Shown: positions 1 to 5,607 of the stretch, one piece after another
How positions within the stretch are numbered: the stretch's first letter is position 1
How the letters are laid out: each line of letters begins with the position of its first letter
DNA from: Fimbriimonadaceae bacterium
GTDB taxonomy: Bacteria > Armatimonadota > Fimbriimonadia > Fimbriimonadales > Fimbriimonadaceae
Direction: 5' to 3'
Assembly: GCA_020849075.1 (NCBI GenBank)
Contig: JADLGZ010000206.1
Span: 1 to 7,454, forward strand
DNA length: 7,454 nucleotides
Notes under the pieces: model-generated
What the model was told of the DNA's origin: nothing
The model's database searches: none
Seen by the model: the letters and a program-made list of their open reading frames with translations, nothing else
Position numbers and translations under genes: made by a program

Positions 1-887
1 CTGCCATTCTCTTCCCCGTGTTTGCTCAAGCAAGGGCGGCGGCCATGAAAACCATTGATATCAGCAACATGCGCCAGATAACCATGGCCCACAACATGTA
101 TTCGACGGATAACGACGATCACATGCCGCGGTCAAACTCGGGCGGCTATGTTGGGTGCTGGGGATGCGGGCCACCCGATACCGTTCCCGGCATGGTCATG
201 ATGCCCTACGTGAAGAACGAGGACGTGTTCTTCAGTGCGCTAGAACCTTGGGGGAAGGACAAGATGCGCATCATTCGAGATCACGCACAAGATCGTGGGT
301 GGAACGTCAATAGCCTTACGCCACAACAGCGGCTGTATGCGTTAATGGTGCGAACCAATATTGGCTACAACTACCTATTCTTCAGCCCATGGCGAAATCT
401 GCCGCAGGCCTAGGGTGGACAAACTTCATATTCCCTTGCCCTAGGCGAGATCGGCAACCCTTCTGGAACCCTCCAGTGGGCGTCGAGCATCTGGTGGCGA
501 ACGCCGAGTGGCAACATCTATGGCGCAGGAAACTGGGTCATTGAAGCTCCATGCGACCGAGACATCAACAACAATATCCTTCGACCTCGAAGTATGTTCG
601 TTGGTCCCGGAAGCGACAATACTGGCTACCAGTACACGAACGGATGGTGTTTGAACACCTGCTCCGTGCCGGACTTCTGGCTCGCCTACGGTGGCATGTG
701 GCCATTCCATAACCAAGTCAAAGTTGGCACTCAGCCAGGTTTGAAAGATGGTCATGTTGTCGCTGGATTTGCAGACGGTAGCGTCAAGTCGGTATGGGTC
801 AAGCGCACCATGGAGGGTTGTAACCCGCTTGGTACGCTACAAGGCCGAGTATTTGACAAAGACAAATACATCTGGGATCTTGAATGA
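1..887 (+). pseudogene. Type IV pseudopilin-like protein (prepilin N-terminal / DUF1559-like family), 5' truncated by window, interrupted by in-frame TAG
   Basis: The reading frame is open from position 3 to 410, hits TAG at 411-413, and is open again in the same frame from 414 to the TGA at 885-887. The first residues, AILFPVFAQARAAA, match the end of the hydrophobic helix and following segment of prepilin-like proteins; the processing motif (usually FTLIELL) must lie upstream of the window. Next comes an SNMRQITMAHNMY helix and a globular part with a CxxC near 155-172 and a CxxxC near 648-662. The C-terminal text GHVVAGFADGSVKSVW (about 751-798) is the GG..FADGSV signature of this secreted family. 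About 293 codons are in view, so the full protein would be near 315 residues. Sequence after the stop remains family-like (for example GNWVIEAPC), so the lesion is recent, an assembly error, or read through. Such proteins are thought to be exported or surface-assembled by type II/IV-like machinery; the substrate is unknown. It overlaps the next gene by ATGA. If the TAG is real, it is a pseudogene or yields a short product. Confidence 0.72.
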
Positions 888-1096
888 CAATTAAGCATCT
901 TGTGCTTATCGTCGGTGCATCTCTCCTCTTGGTGGGATGCACCAACTCGGGTCCCAAGAAGGAAGAGTCATTAGACCAGTGGTTTAAGGAAAACTCACCT
1001 GAACCGAAGGGGGGCGGGAAAGGCCAACCAAAGGACCAGGCACCTTCTGAAGGGGATCCAAAGGCAGGCGCTCCGGTCAAGAAGTCGTCCCGCTAG
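884..1096 (+). CDS. Small envelope lipoprotein, translationally coupled to the pseudopilin-like gene
   Basis: This is a 70-residue protein with a type II signal peptide: a Lys-4/His-5 n-region, a hydrophobic core from about residue 6 to 17, and lipobox LVGC at 16-19, so Cys19 would be lipidated after signal peptidase II cleavage. The mature part, about 52 residues, is rich in Lys, Pro, Gly and Glu and looks disordered, with no recognisable domain. Residue +2 is Thr rather than Asp, which under the E. coli Lol rule would favour the outer membrane; whether that applies here is unknown. The start ATG overlaps the TGA of the pseudopilin frame (ATGA, 884-887). There is no strong Shine-Dalgarno site, so its translation probably depends on ribosomes ending the upstream frame. 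The stop is TAG, followed within 10 nt by a strong hairpin. Function is unknown; the coupling suggests it works with the pseudopilin-like product. Confidence 0.8.
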   Translation: MTIKHLVLIVGASLLLVGCTNSGPKKEESLDQWFKENSPEPKGGGKGQPKDQAPSEGDPKAGAPVKKSSR

Positions 1097-1105
1097 GATC
1101 AAGCG

Positions 1106-1146
1106 AGCGCGGCAACGAGGTATTCTCGTTGCCGCGCTTGCATTTT
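1106..1146 (+). terminator. Strong 14-bp hairpin followed by short T run; terminator or processing hairpin between lipoprotein gene and tRNA
   Basis: AGCGCGGCAACGAG at 1106-1119 pairs perfectly with CTCGTTGCCGCGCT at 1125-1138 around a 5-nt loop (GTATT). It is followed by TGCATTTT (1139-1146). The stem is long, GC-rich and sits just after the lipoprotein stop, as expected of an intrinsic terminator. The T run is short, starts 5 nt after the stem, and its last T is the first base of the tRNA. An RNase-processed spacer in a joint transcript is therefore an alternative. CAAGCG at 1100-1105 can also pair with CGCTTG at 1135-1140, giving a competing fold. Confidence 0.6.
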
Positions 1147-1219
1147 GCCCGATCGTCTAGTGGCAGGACGCCTGGTTCTGGCCCAGGTAACGGTGGTTCG
1201 AATCCATCTCGGGCAGCCA
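1146..1219 (+). tRNA. tRNA-Gln (anticodon CUG), CCA encoded
   Basis: A full cloverleaf can be drawn. The acceptor stem TGCCCGA (1146-1152) pairs with TCGGGCA (1209-1215), discriminator G1216, then an encoded CCA at 1217-1219. The D stem is GTCT/GGAC with loop AGTGGCA. The anticodon stem CCTGG/CCAGG holds loop TTCTGGC, giving anticodon CTG, which reads CAG. The variable loop is TAAC, and the T arm is GGTGG/CCATC with loop TTCGAAT (one G-U pair). The weak U1-A72 first pair is typical of bacterial tRNA-Gln. It starts 7 nt after a strong hairpin, leaving no room for a promoter between them. It ends 8 nt from the stop codon of the convergent carB. Confidence 0.96.
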
Positions 1220-1227
1220 GGCTTGGA

Positions 1228-3105
1228 TCAAACCCGATCGCTTTCAACACCCAGCGTTGAGTAGAAGTAAGGCGTTTTTGACTCAAACTCACCAGCGCAA
1301 GTATCAACCATTTTGAACACTAGTCCCTCCGAGTAACGTTGGAGCTTCCCTATCGCATATAAGCGGGCGCAGAATGCGGGATCAGACGAGTCGTATTTGT
1401 TCCAGAATGCCTCAAACTCGGCCTTTGCTTTTGGGTCACCTTGAATGGCTTTTCCAAACTCGTCAATACTTCGCTCGAACTGACCCGTCGCCACAAGCTC
1501 AGGATTGGCCAGTCCAGCCATCGCATTTCTCTGGCTCTGCATGTCTGCTACTAGTTCTCCGGTTATCCCAAGATAGCCGGCAATCAGGTCATAGCTGAAG
1601 CCAAGCTCAAACGCACGGCGAATGATCCCATCCATCAGCTCAGGCTGGGTCACAAAATCATCCAAGTGGAGCAAAGATTGCTCCACAGCAACGATTCCTT
1701 TGATTTTTTCGAGGAACCACGGGTCCACTCGACACAAGTCGTTGATCCGCGCTAGGTCCCAACCTCGACGCAAGCCTTCCGCTATGGCCCAGAGCCGCTC
1801 GTCGGTCGGGAAACGAATGGCCTTCTCAAGGTCTTCATCAGGCATTGCCGCTCCGGCAAACTGAATGCCCATGGTTGGTCGGGGGCCTGCAAACTTTGGA
1901 TGCCACAAGTCTTTGGATTTGACCTCTAAGCCACGGATTGCCTTTAGGAATGCCGCTTCGAAGGACCCGTCTATGGCCATGACCTCCCCAGTGGCTTTCA
2001 TTTGAGTGAAAAGAGTTCGATCCCCCGATTCAAACTTATCGAAGGGCCAGCGGGGAATTTTGACCACGCAGTAGTCCAAAGCTGGCTCAAAACAAGCCTT
2101 CGTTGTTCCAGTAACCTGATTCTCGATTTCATCCAGCGTCTTGCCGACCGCAATCTTCGCAGCAACACGGGCAATTGGGTAGCCCGTGGCTTTCGAAGCT
2201 AGGGCTGAGGACCGGGATACTCGGGGGTTCACTTCGATGATGTAGTAATCAAAGCTCTCTGGTGAAAGGGCAAGCTGAACATTGCATCCTCCTTCGATCT
2301 TGAGCGCCCGAATGATTTTGAGCGATGCGGTACGAAGCATGTGGTACTCAATATCGCTCAAGGTCTGGCTCGGAGCAATCACAATTGAGTCCCCTGTGTG
2401 CACACCCATGGGGTCGAAATTCTCCATGTTGCAGATCGTAATGCAGTTCCCGGCGCCGTCGCGCATTACTTCGTACTCGACCTCTTTCCACCCAAGAAGT
2501 GAGCGCTCAACCATAATTTGGGAACGCATCGAGAGCTTCAAGCCATTTCCCCCGATCGCACGAAGTTCTTCACGATCCTTAGCGATGCCCCCGCCCGTAC
2601 CCCCAAGCGTGTAGGCCGGTCGAACGATGCACGGGTAAGGGACGACATCTAGAACCGCCTCTAAGTCAGCTTCAGACTGCACGATCCAACTCTCCGGTAC
2701 GGGTTCGTTCAACTCCCGCATGAGGGACCGGAAGGCTTCCCTGTCTTCGGCCTGCTGGATCGCCGAGAGAGGCGTCCCAAGAAGCTTAACTTGATACTTT
2801 TCAATCGTGCCATTCTGAGCAAGAGCCGACGCGAGGTTGAGCCCAGTCTGCCCGCCGAGTGTTGGAAGTAAGCCATCCGGACGCTCATGCTCAATGACCC
2901 TCGCACAAAACTCGGGCGTGAGAGGTTCGATGTAGACTCGATCCGCCGTCTCTTGATCGGTCATGATGGTGGCGGGGTTCGAGTTAATGAGTACGACTTC
3001 GTGCCCTTCTTCCCGCAGGGCCCGGCATGCTTGGGTTCCCGCATAGTCAAACTCTGCGGCTTGCCCAATCACGATGGGACCTGATCCAATCACCAGGATC
3101 TTCAT
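1228..3105 (-). CDS. carB: Carbamoyl-phosphate synthase large subunit, N-terminal half only (split or truncated CarB)
   Basis: CarB makes carbamoyl phosphate from bicarbonate, ATP and glutamine-derived ammonia, feeding arginine and pyrimidine synthesis. This 625-residue protein covers only the first half of the usual protein of about 1070. It has the pre-ATP-grasp GSGPIVIGQAAEFDYAG (7-23), GGQT (84-87), R162 in IVRPAYTLGGTGGG (the carboxyphosphate-forming site), H236 in GVHTGDS, and metal/ATP ligands Q277, E291, N293 and R295 in IIEVNPRVSRSS. The oligomerisation domain follows and the protein ends in DTCAGEFESKTPYFYST (601-617), the point where E. coli CarB continues into its second ATP-grasp half. 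An extra stretch of about 60 residues, roughly 532-594, precedes that motif. The start is fixed: the codon before the ATG is TAG. There is no Shine-Dalgarno site. It lies 24 bp after the dockerin-type gene on the same strand. Catalytic residues are intact, which favours a functional split CarB1 as in Aquifex and some methanogens; loss of the other half at the tRNA boundary is the alternative. Confidence 0.9.
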   Translation of the reverse strand: MKILVIGSGPIVIGQAAEFDYAGTQACRALREEGHEVVLINSNPATIMTDQETADRVYIEPLTPEFCARVIEHERPDGLLPTLGGQTGLNLASALAQNGTIEKYQVKLLGTPLSAIQQAEDREAFRSLMRELNEPVPESWIVQSEADLEAVLDVVPYPCIVRPAYTLGGTGGGIAKDREELRAIGGNGLKLSMRSQIMVERSLLGWKEVEYEVMRDGAGNCITICNMENFDPMGVHTGDSIVIAPSQTLSDIEYHMLRTASLKIIRALKIEGGCNVQLALSPESFDYYIIEVNPRVSRSSALASKATGYPIARVAAKIAVGKTLDEIENQVTGTTKACFEPALDYCVVKIPRWPFDKFESGDRTLFTQMKATGEVMAIDGSFEAAFLKAIRGLEVKSKDLWHPKFAGPRPTMGIQFAGAAMPDEDLEKAIRFPTDERLWAIAEGLRRGWDLARINDLCRVDPWFLEKIKGIVAVEQSLLHLDDFVTQPELMDGIIRRAFELGFSYDLIAGYLGITGELVADMQSQRNAMAGLANPELVATGQFERSIDEFGKAIQGDPKAKAEFEAFWNKYDSSDPAFCARLYAIGKLQRYSEGLVFKMVDTCAGEFESKTPYFYSTLGVESDRV

Positions 3106-3129
3106 CTAGCTAGATTGTGGCAGGTGCAG

Positions 3130-4548
3130 TTACTGGCCGACTGCGCCAAAGTTGGCAATGACGAGATCAATATCCGCGGCGTCAACTTCATTGGAAAGGT
3201 CAATATCACCCCCCAGCCCGTCAACATTCATCATCCCAAAATTGGCAATGACCAGGTCAATATCGGCGGCATCAACTTCCTGGCTCATATCAGGATCGCC
3301 ATTGGTCAGAACCAAGTTTGCTACGGTTGATGGACTACTCGTCGTGTCAATAACCCCGGATCGCTTACTCAACCAGGTGTTGTTCTGTACATACCGAACA
3401 ACATAGGAACCACCGGTTGCGGGGCTCGGGTCACCGATCTTGTAGGTCTGCCCCAAGCCCAAGGCAACAGTCTGGGTGCTCAATAGATTCACCCCAGTGG
3501 CATCATAAACTTGCATCGTGGCCGTTTTGGGGAGCCGACTGGAATCAACTTGATCCAGAAAGGTCAGCGTGCCGGTTATCTCTTTCCCGTTTTGATCCAC
3601 CAAGAGGGAAATGGCGGGTTGAATGATCCCATGCCGATTAGCTGGCGTTGGATCTGGCTCTGTGTCGCCCGAGTAAAGTTCACAAAATGGAAAACTGGCC
3701 TGAGCGGTATTTGTAAAGTCCTCAAACGTATAGCTTGGGTTCGGCGTGAATACGCTTGCATCGTCAGCCCAATATAGATCACTTGATCGCGAAACATTGG
3801 TGCCCGGGAAGCGCGGTTCACCAGGCGCGAGCATATTGCCAAAGAGTGGAGAACAAACAACCAGCGGATTAAATGGCACAAAATCCGAACCCGTGTAAGT
3901 ACCAAGCTCAACGATGATCGAGGCAGCATTAGTCGTGCTCATCCCCCCAGGGAGCGGGATTGTCCCAGAAAGGCTGCTGAGGTCAAAAGGGAGTGCCTTA
4001 TATGGGCTTGACCCCACGGCGAGGTTCGCAACCGTGACCATCACACCACTGAGGGCTTGACCGTAAGCCGGGCCATTACCTGTGCCATCAAACTGGCGAG
4101 CGGTGTAAATCTTTGCGGCGAAATTCTGGGTGCCAGAGGCTGGATTTGTCGCAGCTGGATTCCAGTGAAAGGCAATATACGCGCCTTTTGCAAGGCCGTA
4201 TTGGGTTCCCGTGTTAAAGGCGGTGGCGTCATTGGCCCACATGTAGGCCCGATAATTCCCCGGAATAACCCATAGACTCTGCAAGCTACTTGGCGTTGTC
4301 CCTGTCGCGGGGAGGGCATTTGCCTGTGAATTCATGCTATCAAAGGCATATTTCCAGCTTGCTGCCCGCATATTGGCGGGGGCCTGATACGCATGCAGTG
4401 CGCCTACGGGATTGCCAGACGAATCAAGAGGCATCCATCCGGTGGGCTCGACCTGCTCGATCCAATCTGGGTTAACGGGAATCGGCTTGGCGTGCTGGGC
4501 AAAGGCGCATGTCGAGAGTCCAGTAATTGCTAGGGCAAGATAACGCAT
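3130..4548 (-). CDS. Secreted protein with C-terminal EF-hand/dockerin-type repeats
   Basis: A 472-residue protein with a Sec signal peptide: MRYLALAITGLSTCAFA, likely cut after A17 (AFA|Q). Residues 18 to about 325 form an extracellular region I do not recognise, rich in Ala, Thr, Asn, Gly and Ser with no catalytic motif. Residues about 328-413 look like a small beta-sandwich of the kind that precedes dockerin-type repeats in Fimbriimonas-like proteins (recall, not searched). The end, after LTNGD, holds two calcium-loop repeats 30 residues apart. D418-P-D-M-S-Q-E-V-D-A-A-D429 and D448-I-D-L-S-N-E-V-D-A-A-D459 carry D, D, S, E, D, D at EF-loop positions 1, 3, 5, 7, 9 and 12, and each is followed by the helix IDLVIANFG. 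Such pairs fold as a Ca2+-bound dockerin-like module, but the cohesin-type partner is unknown here. No Shine-Dalgarno site is evident before the ATG. It lies 85 bp after the DUF4380 gene and 24 bp before carB. Confidence 0.85.
   Translation of the reverse strand: MRYLALAITGLSTCAFAQHAKPIPVNPDWIEQVEPTGWMPLDSSGNPVGALHAYQAPANMRAASWKYAFDSMNSQANALPATGTTPSSLQSLWVIPGNYRAYMWANDATAFNTGTQYGLAKGAYIAFHWNPAATNPASGTQNFAAKIYTARQFDGTGNGPAYGQALSGVMVTVANLAVGSSPYKALPFDLSSLSGTIPLPGGMSTTNAASIIVELGTYTGSDFVPFNPLVVCSPLFGNMLAPGEPRFPGTNVSRSSDLYWADDASVFTPNPSYTFEDFTNTAQASFPFCELYSGDTEPDPTPANRHGIIQPAISLLVDQNGKEITGTLTFLDQVDSSRLPKTATMQVYDATGVNLLSTQTVALGLGQTYKIGDPSPATGGSYVVRYVQNNTWLSKRSGVIDTTSSPSTVANLVLTNGDPDMSQEVDAADIDLVIANFGMMNVDGLGGDIDLSNEVDAADIDLVIANFGAVGQ
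3145..3279 (-). repeat. Two 45-bp direct repeats (90-bp period) encoding the paired EF-hand/dockerin segments
   Basis: Positions 3145-3189 and 3235-3279 differ at 6 of 45 bases, and both encode the same 15 residues, EVDAADIDLVIANFG. All six differences are synonymous (GAC/GAT, GCG/GCC, GAT/GAC, CTC/CTG, AAC/AAT, GGC/GGG). This points to an old duplication kept constant at the protein level, not a recent slippage event. Confidence 0.95.
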
Positions 4549-4560
4549 GGTCTAATCAAG

Positions 4561-4593
4561 TGGGGATGGCAAACAGAGTGCCAAACCACCCCA
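4561..4593 (-). other. Interrupted inverted repeat between DUF4380 gene and dockerin-type gene
   Basis: TGGGG (4561-4565) can pair with CCCCA (4589-4593), and TGGCA (4567-4571) with TGCCA (4579-4583), around a 7-nt loop and with an uneven internal loop (1 versus 5 nt). It lies in the 85-bp gap, 12 nt from the dockerin-type ATG. There is no T run on either side, so an intrinsic terminator is doubtful. It could be a 5'-leader hairpin or an operator, or chance. Confidence 0.3.
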
Positions 4594-4633
4594 GTTTACA
4601 CGTGGGCACCTCGTTAGACCAACATTTGCGTTA

Positions 4634-5569
4634 CTAGGTTCTTGCGAATCTTAAGCGGTTGGTCTCTTCCAAGAGATCGTCAAACCATGCGGTCAAGTCG
4701 CCGGTTGGCAATTCTCGTCGAAAGACAAACCATGACTCATAGTGCAAAACGGATTCTCCGGTAGCGAGGCGCCGCATATGTCCGAGGGTTTCTACCTCCA
4801 GCATGTCATGGCGGGTAAAAGCTTCAAAGTTTGCCCCGAAATCCGGATACTGCCCACGAAGGTCCGCGCCAAATCGCTTCACAAACAAGAATCCGTCCGT
4901 GACATAACAAGCGATTCCCTTCTCAACAAACGCGCCAAACTTGGTCTGACCATCAATCAGGGGGTTTTGCTGCAGACGTATCGCATCATTTCCCCAGGTG
5001 TATCTAGGATCATCGAGCCGCGTGTACGGCCAAAGAACGATGGAGCGCGATGGTAGCTTGGCGGCAGCCGGCATGGGGGTTGTCACATGCCCAGGGATTA
5101 GGCATTCGCCACCTGGCCGCATAACGGTAATCGCCCAAGGGGCCACTTCTTGAACGGCAGGGGCAACATTATGGACTTGGTGTGCAAGTTCGAAACCTCC
5201 AGCGAAGGGGGAAACAAAAAGGGTCTTCTCTAACATTGACGGACCGAGCAAGGGGCGAAACCCATAACTAGTGGTGAGGGACGGGTTCTCATCCTGAGCT
5301 TGGCCAATCCACGTATCTACTGGACTGTTTTCTGGCTCGTACGTCCGTGACGTGAGCTCGGGCGAGGTCCAGACACGATGACCACCGTAGCCGTTGTATC
5401 CCGTCAGGTCCGTTCGTCCGCGAGTCTCGGGCTTTACGTAGAAGAGATTCCCAGAATCCTCAAACTCTAAGCCAATGACGCGCGGTCCAACGTCAAGAGT
5501 GACATAAGCGGACATCTCGCCCGACCGAAGTACCGCGCACCGCCATCCCTCAAAGTTTGTTTCTTCCAT
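4634..5569 (-). CDS. DUF4380 family protein (aldose 1-epimerase/galactose-mutarotase-like fold)
   Basis: A 311-residue cytoplasmic protein with no signal peptide or membrane segment. It has the landmarks of the DUF4380 family as I recall them: DVGPR (26-30), YGGHRVWTSPE (61-71), RTYEPEN (75-81), HQVHN (130-134), APWAITVMRPGG (143-154), LWPYTRLDDPR (179-189), LFVKRF (228-233), YPDFGANFE (241-249) and LEVETLG (257-263). The fold is related to galactose mutarotase, so sugar binding or epimerisation is plausible, but no substrate is established for the family and none is implied by the neighbours. The length is complete for the family. The ATG at 5569 is 38 bp from the divergent sucC start. GAGGG 11 nt upstream is a poorly spaced ribosome site. 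The stop is TAG. The next gene on this strand starts 85 bp on, so a joint transcript is possible. Confidence 0.82.
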   Translation of the reverse strand: MEETNFEGWRCAVLRSGEMSAYVTLDVGPRVIGLEFEDSGNLFYVKPETRGRTDLTGYNGYGGHRVWTSPELTSRTYEPENSPVDTWIGQAQDENPSLTTSYGFRPLLGPSMLEKTLFVSPFAGGFELAHQVHNVAPAVQEVAPWAITVMRPGGECLIPGHVTTPMPAAAKLPSRSIVLWPYTRLDDPRYTWGNDAIRLQQNPLIDGQTKFGAFVEKGIACYVTDGFLFVKRFGADLRGQYPDFGANFEAFTRHDMLEVETLGHMRRLATGESVLHYESWFVFRRELPTGDLTAWFDDLLEETNRLRFART

Positions 5570-5607
5570 CGCGTCATTATCCCTCGCGGGTACCCTTTAG
5601 GGGTTCC
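5570..5607. promoter_or_regulatory. 38-bp divergent promoter region between DUF4380 gene and sucC
   Basis: This short gap must hold, or sit beside, the start signals of two divergent genes. On the minus strand GATAAT (5581-5576) resembles a -10 box. A start site about 7 nt on would fall at the DUF4380 ATG, giving a leaderless or nearly leaderless mRNA. I see no convincing -35 for it. On the plus strand CATTAT (5575-5580) is a weak -10 candidate, again without a good -35; the sucC promoter may reach into the DUF4380 coding sequence. Confidence 0.35.
5599..5603 (+). promoter_or_regulatory. Ribosome binding site of sucC
   Basis: AGGGG lies 4 nt before the ATG at 5608. It supports that start over an in-frame ATG at 5557, which would add 17 residues unlike any SucC and would overlap the divergent DUF4380 start. 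The spacing is slightly short. Confidence 0.55.

Noticed and set aside
411..413. TAG reassigned to an amino acid in this genome
   Set aside because: Four intact genes in the window terminate with TAG at the expected family length or position.
441..755. Minus-strand ORF of 104 codons under the pseudopilin
   Set aside because: Antisense shadow; its translation has no family features, while the plus strand encodes recognisable pseudopilin text.
594..887. Separate gene starting at ATG 594
   Set aside because: It is in the same frame as the upstream pseudopilin segment, which is open from 414 with no stop. It is the C-terminal part of one interrupted gene.
3145..3279. CRISPR-like or tandem mobile repeat
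   Set aside because: Only two copies, inside a coding frame, with purely synonymous differences; they encode a protein repeat.
3576..3929. Additional minus-strand ORF of 117 codons
   Set aside because: Out-of-frame shadow of the dockerin-type gene on the same strand; no start signal or domain.
4546..4548. Lipobox in the dockerin-type protein (LSTC at residues 11-14)
   Set aside because: Thr before Cys does not fit the Gly/Ala/Ser rule and the hydrophobic stretch is short. The AFA|Q signal peptidase I site fits better.
5557..5607. Upstream in-frame ATG extending sucC by 17 residues
   Set aside because: SucC proteins begin MKLHEYQ. The extension has no family support, overlaps the divergent DUF4380 start, and a ribosome site precedes 5608.
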